Positions 17,637 through 28,584 of a stretch of 64,000 nucleotides of DNA are shown here, piece by piece. Each line of letters begins with the position of its first letter. The stretch's first letter is position 1. The position numbers were made by a program, and so were the translations under genes. Source of the stretch: Pythium myriotylum. Taxonomy: Eukaryota; Oomycota; Peronosporomycetes; Pythiales; Pythiaceae. Location of the stretch: NCBI GenBank assembly GCA_023091665.1, contig JALJCQ010000009.1:744001-808000 (forward strand), in the 5' to 3' direction. The notes under the pieces were generated by a model. That model ran no database searches. It was given only the letters and a program-made list of their open reading frames with translations, and was not told the origin of the DNA.

Positions 17637-20221
17637 TCAAGTTGCTTCACCCGTTTGAGTAATTTTTTTTATCGTACAGAAGTTTATCGCTGTAATTTTG
17701 CTGTAATCAATGGTCATCTGATATCCTTCTATGTCATCTTCATCCACTTTCTTCAAGTTTTCATTCGGTGTCATTGATAGTAAATTTATGTATCCAGCTG
17801 CATACAATTCTTGACTAATGAAACCAATCTTTGGAATTGTTTCATCTGACCCTTTGTATTTGTATTCATAAACATTTAGATCATAAAATTTATCGCAATA
17901 ATCAGTGTCTAATTGGTCGATAATGTCCTTACATCTACGATCCGATGTACAATAAATCGACGAACATTGAATAGGACCACCAAACATAGCCGCTACTGAC
18001 ACTGTAACGGGGCCAAATTGACTTGTTGTGTAAGCGGTGGATGTTCCAGTAGCATAAAGCTGGCCACCAACATTAAATGTATTAGAAACAGTTCCACTAA
18101 CATGCAAAGTAGTACTCGGTGATGTTGTTCCAACTCCTAAACGCCCATTTGTGTCAAGAATCATCTTAGTTGAGTTATTGACTCCGAATCGCAAGTCATT
18201 ATTAGTCAAATTGCCCATCCAAGTAGCATTTGTACTTGTTGCGTTTGTTCCAGAGTTAATTTCAATACAAAAATCTATTGGAGACACATTGTTCGATTGC
18301 AAATCTAATACTTTCTGGTATGAACCATCAACATAGTTTGCGGAACCAAAGCAAGTAATTCCAGCGTTGGCTGTAGCATTAACAGTAATAGCGCCAGTTG
18401 ATAAACAACGTAAAGTTTCTGATAAATTATTGGTCGCTGATTGAGTCAGAAACACTAGATCGCCAGCCGCAGCTGCTGTTCTTTGACATAAAATTACTCC
18501 ATGAGGCATGCCATCGCTAAGAGCGTTTCTAAAAGCTATTCCTGCAGCGTTGTATTGACCATTTGCATTAGTTGTAGCCAGTATATTCAATCCAAAAGCA
18601 CTTGCATTAGTAGTTCCGGTAGTCGTTGTAGCATCAGAGCTCGTTAAATTTATTTTTGAAATATTCGTGATACTTCTGTTTGAATCAGCCACAAGAGCTT
18701 TACTTGCACTTGCCGTCCCAGCGGTCGCTCCAGATAAAAAGTTTAATTCAGTAGCCGATGATGTAATTAATGTTCCACCAAGCTTTAATCCAACAGTAGA
18801 AGCGTTATGATTTAAAATATTTACATTACCAACAGTATCACATTGCAATCGTCTTGTATTGTTTGAATTTAAAAAGAAGCTATGGCTTGTAAAAGAGCCA
18901 ATATCTTGAGCACCACCACTATTTTGAATGGTTAAGCGAAAGGTACTCGTTGATGTTGTATTACTGATTGATAGTGGAGTAGTACCATTTGTAATTGTCA
19001 ATGACGTAGGTAGCGTTAAATCTCCTGTAGATGTAATATTAGGTTGAGCTGCTGTTTGTAAAGTTCCTGTAATAGAAGTAGCGCTTAATGATGAGATACC
19101 AGATACAGCGCCCGTTGAGCTAATTGTCATTCTTCCTGTATTACTTGTTTGAAAGACTAAATTGTTTGCTGTAGATGTTCCAAAATAAACATCCCCATTG
19201 TTAAAATGAAACAGAGCACATGTTGAAGTACCATTTATCGATCTAAACGATTGCCCATTAGCAGTTAAAGTAGCGGTTATTAATCCTGTCGTATTCAATG
19301 ATGTTACAGTTCCAACTGAGGTAATATTTGGCTGAGCAGCTGTTTGAAGTGTTCCAGTAATTGATGTAGCCGTAAGAGTCGCTAAAGATCCAATCGATGT
19401 AATATTAGGCTGAGCAGCTGTTTGAAGTGTTCCATATAAAGTTGAAGCGGATATATTCGAAGCTGTCAATGTGTTATTAACAGCTACATTTCCATTCGTT
19501 AATATTGACATTTGCACTGAAGCATTATTCGTGGCAAAAGTCAATGGATGATTTGAAAACGTTTGAAGACAACATTGAGTCCCATCGAACCACTGCTGAT
19601 AAATAACTGTTCCATCAGTGATTTGATACAATGAGTTTGTTAATGCTGTCGATCCGATAATATCTAATTGTTTAGCTGGAGATGTATTATTAATGCCTAC
19701 TAAACCTGTCGATCCTATCGTTATTTTTCTATTTCCATTTGTTCTTAAATGAAACTTATTCGCTGTGGTACTGCCAAATGTCTGATCTCCAGATACAGAA
19801 TCAACAGATAACGAGCACGAGCTACTCGATAGGGAGTTATTACAAGATAATGGAGTAGATCCACTAATATTGAGTGTTGATGAAATTGTTGCCAATGATG
19901 TAATGTTAGGTTGTGCAGCTGTTTGAAGAGTTCCTGTTAATTGCGATGCTGAAAGATTATTAATGTTCGCGATGTCTCTATTAGAGTCAACCGCAATCAA
20001 TTTCCCAGCGGAAGCTGTTCCTGGTGTAATACCCGACAGCACACTCAAATCAATCATTGTTCCATTTTGATAGATATTTCCAGTGATGTACAAATCCGAA
20101 GTGTAATTCACCCCATTTCTTTTGTTATATCCAAATCGCCAATACTAATAGTCAAGTAATCGGATGAGCCGATATAGTCTGATGGATTGTACAAGGATGG
20201 AACATAATTAGGCGGTAGCAT
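17637..20221 (-). CDS. Receptor-fibre-like protein with C-terminal S74 chaperone, frameshift near the start
   Basis: The main frame is 824 aa (to 20111). The likely true ATG is at 20221, in another frame, joined by a one-base deletion in the C-run near 20111-20114; about 37 residues precede the join. The body is beta-rich and Ser/Thr/Asn-rich with four copies of GTLQTAAQPNITS. The C-terminus is a Peptidase_S74 intramolecular chaperone: TSDRRCKDII with the cleavage Ser at about residue 723, GFISQEL, and a terminal helix starting DYSKITAINF. In phage tail spikes and large DNA viruses this tail trimerises the fibre and then cuts itself off. A role in attachment of Polinton virions is inferred. 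It is transcribed toward the capsid gene and shares a divergent promoter with the ATPase. Confidence 0.82.
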
Positions 20222-20312
20222 TTTGTAAAATGATCCTTTATATAATATAACAGATAGATTTGTCATACAAGATCAGTAATCGGAGAGAACTAAGCAGCAC
20301 CTCCGGTGCGAT
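20222..20312. promoter_or_regulatory. Divergent fibre/ATPase promoter and start-site hairpin
   Basis: Contains CTTTATATAATATAAC near 20234-20250, an A/T box usable in both directions, and a hairpin GCACC-TCC-GGTGC (20297-20309) just 3 bp before the ATPase ATG. The hairpin in the 5' leader could affect translation or be the end of another transcript. Confidence 0.45.
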
Positions 20313-20981
20313 ATGAGTTCGATTCCTGATTTTGGTGGGATGCTCCCAAAGGAGTTTAAGAAGAAATCGTTTGGAGTAAATGACAAGCTTGGTATCCAGA
20401 AGCTTTTCCGAATGATAATTTTAGGTCCCAGTTTCTCTGGTAAATCAAATCTAGCTTTTCATATACTCAAAGAGTCTCCACACGTCTATACCCACTTACA
20501 TATTATAGCTCGCAACCCTGATCAAGAGTTATACGATTACATCAAAGAAAAATTACAAGGTTTTGTAACGTTTTATGATCCTGATGCTCCTCCAAGTGTT
20601 GATGCCATCAAAGAAATTCCAAATGCTCTACAGCTTGTTATTATTGATGATTATTCCAACGATAATAAGCTACAGAGAGATTTATTCAGTCATTTCTTTA
20701 CTCGAGGAAGACACAAAGGACTTTCAACAATCTTCATAGCTCATAGCTATTTTGCTACTGACAAGATGATTAGATTGAATTCTGAATACATTGCTATTCT
20801 AAAAGCAAATTCAAAACGCGATCTAAAGCTAATTTTGAAAGATTTTAATCTACCTGGAGTAAGTGAAGATGATATCTACAGGTATTACAAACAAGCAACA
20901 TCTGAAAAGGGACAGATGTTGTTTATAGACTCCGTCAAGCAACAAATTCGGAAGAATTTCAAAGGTGAAGTTTTTACTTAA
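20313..20981 (+). CDS. A32-like FtsK/HerA DNA-packaging ATPase
   Basis: 222 aa, intact. Walker A is GPSFSGKSNLAFHIL (about residues 33-47). Walker B is the hydrophobic strand LQLVIIDDYSND (about 108-119). A sensor-like STIFIAHSYF follows at about 138-147. This is the arrangement of the poxvirus A32-type packaging ATPases found in Polintons, virophages and NCLDVs, which pump genomic DNA into preformed capsids. It lies between the fibre and penton genes, as expected for a morphogenesis block. A strong hairpin follows the stop. Confidence 0.9.
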   Translation: MSSIPDFGGMLPKEFKKKSFGVNDKLGIQKLFRMIILGPSFSGKSNLAFHILKESPHVYTHLHIIARNPDQELYDYIKEKLQGFVTFYDPDAPPSVDAIKEIPNALQLVIIDDYSNDNKLQRDLFSHFFTRGRHKGLSTIFIAHSYFATDKMIRLNSEYIAILKANSKRDLKLILKDFNLPGVSEDDIYRYYKQATSEKGQMLFIDSVKQQIRKNFKGEVFT

Positions 20982-20994
20982 TATACCGGTGCGG

Positions 20995-21014
20995 AAACAA
21001 ATCTCGATTTGTTT
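20995..21014. terminator. 9-bp-stem hairpin after the ATPase gene
   Basis: AAACAAATC-TC-GATTTGTTT begins 14 bp after the ATPase stop and ends about 70 bp before the next ATG. It is a candidate 3'-end processing signal of the mimivirus hairpin type. Confidence 0.5.
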
Positions 21015-21083
21015 TTGTACCAAAAAACATATTTAATTTCTCTCCTGGAATATAGAGCAGGCTTTCTACACGACAAACTAAAT

Positions 21084-21954
21084 ATGACGAGCACTATCAT
21101 TTTTAACCGGAATAACATTGTTTCCAATGGCTTGAACAATACTTCAGATTCAACTTTACTGGATCAAGCGTGAATTTCAAAAATCAAGAAATTGCTCTGT
21201 CCAGCCTGCAGATTTACAACTCTCAATTCAACATTAATGGAAGTTTATACAGCAACAATCTTTCAGCGTTTTAGTTCCAACAGCGGCGACTTATCAATCT
21301 GTTTCAATCACGCTTCCGAATGGATACTATTCGTATGCAGATATATCAAACTACATCGAGTCTCAGTTAGTTAGTATCGGTGCATATTTGATAGATTCTC
21401 AAGGTAATAACGTTGTGTATATCGCTATGAGAGAAAACGCAACATACTATTCATGCGAAATTACTTGCTTAGCAACACCAACTTCTGTTCCTAGTGGATA
21501 TTCACGTCCATCGACTGGTTTATACTCATTAACCGGAACTGGATTACCAACCGCTACTAATACTCCTCGAATCACTATTTCAAACAATGGATTTTCAAAT
21601 GTGATTGGATTCAGTCCAGCAACGTACCCATCAAGTATTCAAACAACAAATCAAGTATTGTTGAGCAATATCTCTCCACAAGTTAATCCCGTCAGCAGTT
21701 ATTTAATTCGTTCTAATCTTATTAACAATCGGGTTAGCACACCACCTGATATTCTGACTTCGTTCAGTCCTCAAGGGACATCAATTGGTCAGTTGATCTC
21801 AATTCAGCCACCTGAATATCAGTGGCTCTCGATTAACGATGGAGCATACAGCAATATTACTCTGAGCATCGTCGATCAAGACTTTAACAATGTTAAATTT
21901 GAAGACTCGAATTCATTGATAATGCTATTAATCCGTGATAGAAAGGCTCCATAG
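21084..21954 (+). pseudogene. Penton-type minor capsid protein, two frameshifts
   Basis: It starts MTSTIIFNRNN at 21084. The frame shifts near 21141-21146 and again near 21261-21270, each consistent with one missing base, and then stays open to 21954. The middle frame contains the family-typical VNFKNQEIALSSLQIY, and the last ~188 codons have the ISNNGFSNVIGF...LSNI pattern of Polinton/virophage minor capsid (penton) proteins, a single jelly-roll that forms the capsid vertices. An AATATAG box precedes the ATG. It is followed by two hairpins, the first overlapping the stop codon. With two breaks it is probably non-functional unless the breaks are sequencing errors. Confidence 0.75.
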
Positions 21955-21978
21955 GAGCCCAAGTTATTTTCAATAACT
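21945..21978. terminator. Hairpin pair over the penton stop codon
   Basis: GGCTCC-ATA-GGAGCC (21945-21959) includes the TAG stop. AGTTATT-TTC-AATAACT (21962-21978) follows after 2 bp. Both stems are perfect. Confidence 0.5.
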
Positions 21979-22044
21979 AAAACAATAACACAAACTATAG
22001 ATACTTCGAAACTTCAACAATTACTAAGGAAAGTAGCTCCAACA

Positions 22045-22536
22045 ATGACTTCAGCAGGTGTACAAGCAGCTCCATCAATGACAACAATGGGGATGCAAGC
22101 AGCTCCAACAATGACAACGATGGGAACACAAGCAACACCTTCAATGACTACAATGGGTATGCAGGCAGTACCGACAATGACAACAACAGATAGTCAATAT
22201 GAAATCGAGGATATTGGTAACGAAGAAGATTCGTTGAGTGATATTGATGACTCGCACAGTACATACGACTTTGGAACTCAAGTTGAAGCTAATGATTTCA
22301 ACTTTCAAAAGAATGCCCGAGAAAAAATAATTGATCAATACACCATCAATCCAACTATTATCAAAAGAAAGGTCAATCCAATTCTAAATTCTGGCACTCC
22401 AGATAAAAATGTCTATATTGGAACAGATGGCAAACTTTTCAATGTAAATAACGGGAAGTTAGCAAACAAACCACTAAATACCTATGATTGGGTTGCAACG
22501 TATGATTACATATTGAATCTTATTGATATTGAGACA
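22045..22536 (+). pseudogene. 5' part of a Polinton gene split by Copia (repeat-rich virion-region protein)
   Basis: 164 codons from ATG up to the Copia insertion point. The N-terminus consists of tandem 11-residue repeats of the type QAAPTMTTMGM (about four). An acidic stretch follows, and then a small module ending TYDWVATYDYILNL. The frame continues exactly at 27596 once the Copia element and one copy of its AGACA target duplication are ignored, so the break is purely the insertion. The function is unknown; the position among capsid genes suggests a virion or assembly protein. Confidence 0.8.
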
Positions 22537-22852
22537 TGTGGTTCGCGGCGGTAGATCACTCGAGTACAAGCAGCACATGGATCGCCTTAGTGTCCACGGG
22601 AAGGTCCCGCGGTAAAAGGCTGGTGCTCACACGTCACAGATTTCACGCGATCGGGGGACACAGGTCCAACTCGGGATGGGCTCATTTCGCCCAGTTCCAA
22701 GGACCAGATCAGTATTCCCCTGCCCTGTACATCCTGTATGTCTGTAGAAACGAACGAGCGAACGAGTTCATCAGAAGGATAGAAATACACTCTACAATTC
22801 GCTCTCGAAGACTCAAGTCTCCTCCGGTGTGTTCTCGTTGCCGTGAACAACA
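22537..22852 (+). repeat. Copia 1 5' LTR
   Basis: 316 bp, TG...CA ends, one visible difference from the 3' LTR (A versus G near 22598). Confidence 0.93.
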
Positions 22853-22881
22853 GGTTAACAGCCACACCAGCTCTAGTGTAA

Positions 22882-25800
22882 ATGGTGAGCACACGAGGAA
22901 GCGCGAACGCCGCTGCGCAGGCAGCTCAAAGCGAGAGCTCGTCCCAGTCTGAAGCCTCAGCTAGAGGAGTTGCTCCAGTCGCCGCTGTGGCGCCGGCAAC
23001 AGTACAAGCCGCCGACGTCACCACCCTCCTCGCCCAGCTCGCTGCTGTGGGGCCCGCGCTTACCGCTCTCGCCACTTCACTTGGTGTGCAGCAAGACCAG
23101 CGAGAGCGGGAAAGTGAAGCTTCAGTTCCCGAACCCGAGGAAGAGCCGACAAGAGCAGGCCGCGATCGCGATCATCCAGAAGACGCAGAGGATGCCGACG
23201 TCGCGCTGCTCGCAGGCAAAGACAAGACCAATCAAAAGATCGACTTACGCAACATCAAGATCGGACAATTCGATGGCACAGTACCTGCGGGAGGTTTCGA
23301 CTCTAGGGCCCGTGAGCACTGTGAAGAACTCGAAGATCAAATGGAAGACGCTCAAGTATTGTCCAATCAACCATGGTCCGATGATGTGAAGAAGGCAGTA
23401 TTCAAAATGCACCTCACGGGCATGGCCCGACGTTGGTATGCCGATTGGCGCGCTGCCAATCCAGCTGCTACGTGCGCTGATAGTGTCTCCGCTCTAATCC
23501 ACGAGTTCCGACCGGTCCAACTCGGCGTCGACGTCGCCGAACGAATCAAGAAGGAACGCAAGCGCTGGAACGAGACGTACCGTGAGTACGCTGACCGCTT
23601 GCTGCAAATGGCAGACGCACTCGAAGGAGGCAAGGCTATCGCGGCGAACGCGCGCCATGCTCTCGTCGCTTTTGTTCGCAACGCATACCCGAAATATACG
23701 GATTTCCTCGAGACTAAGGTCGAGCTTGAAGGCGAGTACCCGGAGGCGCAGCTGAAGATCGCTATATCCGCGTTGGCGCGGAAGGCTGAGACGGACGGCC
23801 GCTTGCCCGATCGTCGGAAGCCAGCAGCCACCGCAACGCCACTTCCTGCAACGAAGACCAAGCATGTCAAGCTCCAACACGCGAAAAAGCCCGGTAAGCC
23901 GAACGCTAAGGACAACAAGCGACCTGCCGAGGCCAACGCCGCTGTCGTGGAGAGAAAGAAAAAGCCGAAGATCACCCACGATAACCCGAACAAAGGGCAG
24001 ATCGTTTGTTATGAATGCGGTGCCACGGGCCACGTCGGCTCTTTCTGCCGCACTTTCCTCAACGGCAATAAAGACGGCAAGTTCGGCAAGGGATCAGCGC
24101 AGCTTGCCAAAGGTGATGGCGAGACTGCTGAGGATGCGAACGAAAACGACGAATGAGAAGCGGGCGTCAGGTGGAGCCCAGTCCTAATCGACTCGGGCGC
24201 GTCGCACCACCTGACGGGCCGACTTGAAGACCTTACGACGACCAGCAAGAACGAAACTCTTGTGATCAAAGTTGCCGACGGTCGATCAGTCGTGGCTCGC
24301 GAGAAAGGCAGGATGAGGGTACAAGCACTTGTAGACAACGGTAAGGGAGAAGTAATCACTCGTGACTTCATTCTTGACAACGTCTACTATGTGCCAAATT
24401 TTCCCAAGACCTTGATCTCTGTCTCGACTCTCGTGAAGACCGGTCACGCTGTCGACTTCTCGCCCCACTGCTGTACTGTATTCGGTGGCAACCGCAAGCG
24501 CGTGGTCTGCATCGCGCCGGTTATCGAAGGTGTCTACCCGGTTCTCACGGCGGGGCAAGGAACCGAACTCCGCACGACAGCACTTGCTCTCTCGGTACTT
24601 GGTCGAGACCTTGAAACCTGGCATCGCAGAATGGGACACATGAACTACAAAACTTTGAAAGAAATGGCGAAGAATCGTGTGGTACGTGGGCTCCACATCG
24701 AGCCCGGCGCCAAGCCTCCGATGTGCGTCGTATGTGCACTGACCAAAGCTGTAGATCGATCCCCGCCGACCGCAAGAACGTCCAGTGATGAGTTTGCTGA
24801 CGGCGTTGTACATGCCGACTTAAGCGGCCCCGTTGCCAAGTCGCGAGAGGGGTATCGATACTTCATGGTTGTGGTCTGGCGCGGATTCATACAGGCGTAC
24901 CCGATGAAAAAGAAATCTGAGGCCACGAACAAGATAAAGGTGTATCTCAATCTCGTTGAGAGACAGGCGGAAGTCTCGGCGAGGGCCATCAAAGTGATCA
25001 GGACCGACGGATGAACCGAGTTCCTCAACAAAGACTTCAGAAGACTCATTCAACGCGAAGGCATTTGGCAAGAACATACAAGCCGATACAGCTCGTTTCA
25101 AAACGGAGTCGCCGAGCGAGCCGTACGCACTGTGACGGAGATGGCCTCCGCCATCCTCATAGACTCTGGCCTGCTTCATCTTATGTGGGCTGACGCTCTA
25201 GTTCATGCTGTGTATCTCAGAAACCGCATACCGAGGTGTGGAGAGTCGCAGACGCCTCTAGAGAAGCTGTTCAAGCGACGTCCTGACGTCAGTAAAGTCC
25301 CCATCTTCGGTCAAGCTGTGTCGTCGAGGGTACCCGATGAGATCAGAGTGAAGTACCAACGATTTACCAACACGAGGGGGGAACTCGGTGCGTTCGTAGG
25401 CTGTTCAGACGAGGTAAAAGGTTACAAGATCTACGTACCCGGTCCAGGTCATCCGGTGTTTGAATCCTACAGTGCTACACTCATCGATCGAATGCTGCAC
25501 GAGCTCATCAGCATCGGCGACGACAACGCCCAAGATTTCCAACACGGTAGTGACGACGAAGGCGATGATCGAGAAACAGAACGAGCAAGCAATGAGAACG
25601 ATGCAGTACACGAGTCGGCGTCCACCGCGCGTCGCCGATCTCGGCGAATCGAACAGCAGACTGCGCCCCAGGCGGCCGCATTTGCCGTCCTTGGGGACGT
25701 CATCCGCGAGCCCCTGAATTTGGCTGAGGCGCGGCGCTCGCCGCAATGGATTGAATGGAATCGTGTTATATCCGAAGAAGTTCAAGCCCTGTTCGAAAAC

Positions 25801-27246
25801 GGCACGTTCGAATGGGTCTCGCCGCCGCCAAATGTCGCAGTGTTAGATCACACTATCCAGTTTCGGTTAAAGACGGGTGCTCGAGGCGAGATTGTCAGGT
25901 ACAAGGCTCGATTGTGTGCGCGCGGTGATCGGCAGAGATACATGGTCGACTTCATCGACACTTACGCCCCAGTTGCCATGCTCGTGACTGTTCGCGTCTT
26001 CTTTGTGATCGTGGCGAAGCTCCGGCTTGTGGTTCGACAAGGTGATGTTCCAGCCGCCTACGTGAAGGCCAACTTGCCCGACACCATATACATGAAGCCC
26101 GTGTCCGGTTTCGCTCGAGAAGGGCAAGAGGGTAAGGTGTGGCGCTTACGCAAGGCGTTATACGGGTTGCGGCAAGCTGGACGTGAATGGAACAAGGCCA
26201 TCGACCAATTTCTGAAGAACTACGGGCTCATTGCCTCTGATGTTGATCCCTGCTTATATTTCGCCTATGTCGACGACTCACTTCTCGTAGTATGTCTTTA
26301 TGTAGACGACCTACCCGTGGCCCACGAAAGCGAAGAGCAAGTCCTACGGTTAATGGTGGCGTTAAACCAGCGCTACCAAGTAAAGGATATGGGTGTGCCG
26401 GATCAATTCCTCGGCATGAGGATCGAGCGACCGGCCCCATCAATCGTGCTCCTCTCCCAAGCCGCGTATGTCGAGGAAGTTCTGCATCGATTTGCGATGG
26501 ATGGGGCCAAGCCTGTACGGACCCCGATGGTCCCCGGCTCAAGACTCGACGAGCTCGAAGGCGAGATGACTGTCGAAGAAGCAGACGAGATGCGACGCAT
26601 GCCGTACAGAGAAGCCGTTGGTGCATTGCTCTACTTGGCGCGCGTCACGCGCCCAGACACCAGCTTCGCAGTCGGCCAGCTTTCGCGTCATAATGCCAAG
26701 CCGCGCAAGATCGCATGGTGCGCAGCAAAACATTTGCTTCGATACCTCGTCGGCACCAAACAATTTCGGCTCACACTGTCGCCGAGCTCTGAAGACATTA
26801 TCGTTGCGTCTGATGCTGATTGGGCCAATGACAAGGCCGACAGAAAATCAATATCGGGTCGTGTAGTCTACCTCTTCGGCTGCCCCGTCGCATGGGCCAG
26901 TAAGAAACAGACAATTGTCGCCAAGTCGAGTACTGCAGCCGAGTCAATCGAAGATGGCCAGCTTGTCCAGCTCATCGTCAGCCAGGTGCTCAGGTTGAAC
27001 GTACCGCTCGTCCTCGCAATGGACAGCCAGCCGGCTATTGCCCGACTCAAAAGACAAGGTCTAAGTGAGAAGCAGAAGACTGTCGACGTAAAGTACAAGT
27101 CTGCCAAGGGTCTATTGCACGAGGGCAAAATTGCAGTGCATTACACGCCGACGGGCGACATGCCTGCAGACCTCTTGACAAAGGCTCTCGGTCCGCTCCA
27201 GCACCAACGCAAGTGTGGCCTATGTGGCCTTTCGAGCGTCGAGTAA
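22882..27246 (+). pseudogene. Copia 1 gag-pol, one frame with two in-frame TGA codons
   Basis: 1455 codons in a single frame. Gag (to the TGA at 24154) ends with a zinc knuckle CYECGATGHVGSFC. The next segment has the aspartic protease motif [10 protein letters not shown] just after the first TGA. Integrase has its HHCC zinc region (WHRRMGHMN ... CVVCALTK), the first Asp in VVHADLSG, the second Asp in IRTDG immediately before the second TGA (25012), and the Glu in [10 protein letters not shown]. Reverse transcriptase has the YVDD motif (LYVDDLPVA), and RNase H starts ASDADWAND. Domain order PR-IN-RT-RH is Copia (Ty1). The first TGA lies at the gag/pol boundary and could be read through; the second splits the integrase active site and most likely inactivates this copy. 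Confidence 0.9.
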
Positions 27247-27274
27247 GGCACTCGTGCGCTGCTTGTGGGGGAGG

Positions 27275-27590
27275 TGTGGTTCGCGGCGGTAGATCACTCG
27301 AGTACAAGCAGCACATGGATCGCCTTAGTGTCCACGGGGAGGTCCCGCGGTAAAAGGCTGGTGCTCACACGTCACAGATTTCACGCGATCGGGGGACACA
27401 GGTCCAACTCGGGATGGGCTCATTTCGCCCAGTTCCAAGGACCAGATCAGTATTCCCCTGCCCTGTACATCCTGTATGTCTGTAGAAACGAACGAGCGAA
27501 CGAGTTCATCAGAAGGATAGAAATACACTCTACAATTCGCTCTCGAAGACTCAAGTCTCCTCCGGTGTGTTCTCGTTGCCGTGAACAACA
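27275..27590 (+). repeat. Copia 1 3' LTR
   Basis: 316 bp, preceded by the polypurine tract and followed by the AGACA target duplication at 27591-27595. Confidence 0.93.
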
Positions 27591-27595
27591 AGACA

Positions 27596-28006
27596 GAAGA
27601 TACCGCCGTTGGTTCGTCGCATCCGTTTGGATTCAACATTGAGTCTGGATCATACGAAGTGCTTCGTGATATTTTGATGAACAATACCTTCCCTGAGGGA
27701 ACGAGATTACCAATCCCATATAAGAAGGGAAGAAACCAACACGGTGGCTATATTCCAGTAAATGGAGGTTTTCGAGTAAAACTATTTGATGGTGAATTAA
27801 AAGTTTTTGATGGCGATCGAGCAAAATCCAACAGCCAAGTCTCATGGGAATCGACACTTGATATGTACATCAAATTTTTGAAGCAAAATAACATCTCATT
27901 CAAACAATCACCGATCTTCAAAAATCCTGATTCAACTAGATTCCCAAACAGTAATACCAATATTCAACCAGTGGATCCAAATGACAAGATGGTAACAATC
28001 AAGTGA
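27596..28006 (+). pseudogene. 3' part of the Copia-split Polinton gene
   Basis: Continues the frame of 22045-22536 to a TGA at 28004-28006; the two parts total about 300 codons. It contains a second module ending QVSWESTLDMYIKFL, similar in pattern to TYDWVATYDYILNL upstream. A third such module (NANWLGALNYI) lies in the next frame, which opens at 28003 without a good ATG. The stop may therefore be an artefact of a one-base deletion near 28000, with the original gene running to 28584. Confidence 0.7.
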
Positions 28007-28584
28007 AAGATATTCTTATCAGATTATACAATGACAACCCTTGGTTAGCGGATAAGAAGGTATTTCTTGAAGGTCCAAAGATTGGTAAGAAAACATATTA
28101 CCTTGGTGAATATGCAGCAATCATGAGTAAGAAACAGAAGGAAATTAGTCCGTCTATTAAGAGTCGTGTTGACAAAAATGCTAATTGGCTTGGAGCTCTA
28201 AATTATATTGCGAATAGATATGGAGATCGACTTGTATCTGCGGACGTTACACTCAAGTCTGTCAATCCAAAACGATTCCAAAGAGCTCTCTCATTCTCGT
28301 CTGCCGACCAGTCGGACTTGTCCGACGGTCAAAGACCTTTCGGACGGCGTCCGGATGACTCCATGAGTGGTTTAGGTGTTGCAGAAATTAATAGCCTGAC
28401 GGCTAGAGAGCTTGCTCTCAAGCCTAGGGCTCTCGAGCTTCGCTCTAAAGGACGTCGAAGCATTCTAAAACATGAATTCGATAAACTTCAAGGTGCTCGC
28501 GGTTTAGGTAATGATAATCGTCGTTTGGAAAGAGAATTAAAATTGATTCGACGAGCTTTTTTGATTCTGTTTAATATAAAATGA
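28003..28584 (+). CDS. Continuation or separate gene with inserted palindrome clusters
   Basis: 193 codons opening with GTG at 28003 and overlapping the previous stop by 4 bp, which suggests a frameshifted continuation and not a true start. Residues 1-75 form a module like the two upstream (VFLEGPKIGKKTYYL ... WLGALNYI). Codons at about 100-120 and 130-148 are made of GC-rich perfect hairpins unlike the rest of the element, as if small palindromic repeats had been inserted in frame. The C-terminal 40 residues are basic. The stop overlaps the next ATG (ATGA). No known domain. Confidence 0.6.
   Translation: MKDILIRLYNDNPWLADKKVFLEGPKIGKKTYYLGEYAAIMSKKQKEISPSIKSRVDKNANWLGALNYIANRYGDRLVSADVTLKSVNPKRFQRALSFSSADQSDLSDGQRPFGRRPDDSMSGLGVAEINSLTARELALKPRALELRSKGRRSILKHEFDKLQGARGLGNDNRRLERELKLIRRAFLILFNIK
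28304..28445. repeat. Two clusters of short perfect hairpins inside a coding frame
   Basis: Cluster A: GTCGGAC-TT-GTCCGAC (28311-28326), GGTC-AAA-GACC (28327-28337), CGGAC-GGC-GTCCG (28341-28353), with CCGAC-CA-GTCGG overlapping the first. Cluster B: TAGCC-TGAC-GGCTA (28392-28405), GAGAGC-TT-GCTCTC (28406-28419), AGCC-TAG-GGCT (28421-28431), GAGC-TTC-GCTC (28435-28445). The order and loop types match the cluster at 17557-17596 although the stem sequences differ. Confidence 0.7.

Larger units (their letters stand above)
22537..27590 (+). mobile_element. Full-length Copia LTR retrotransposon 1, inserted in a Polinton gene
   Basis: Two 316-bp LTRs (22537-22852, 27275-27590) beginning TGTGG and ending CAACA differ at one base as far as I can see. 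A 5-bp target duplication AGACA flanks both sides (22532-22536, 27591-27595). A polypurine tract GTGGGGGAGG precedes the 3' LTR. One continuous gag-pol frame has two TGA codons. The insertion is recent and younger than the Polinton. Confidence 0.95.

Noticed and set aside
22882..27246. Reassigned TGA codon in this genome
   Set aside because: Host genes such as the F-box gene end in TGA, and only the Copia frame contains internal TGA. Mutation or local readthrough is sufficient.
27581..28006. Gene starting MNNKTEDT at 27581
   Set aside because: The apparent start lies in the Copia LTR. The frame is the continuation of the gene interrupted at 22536.
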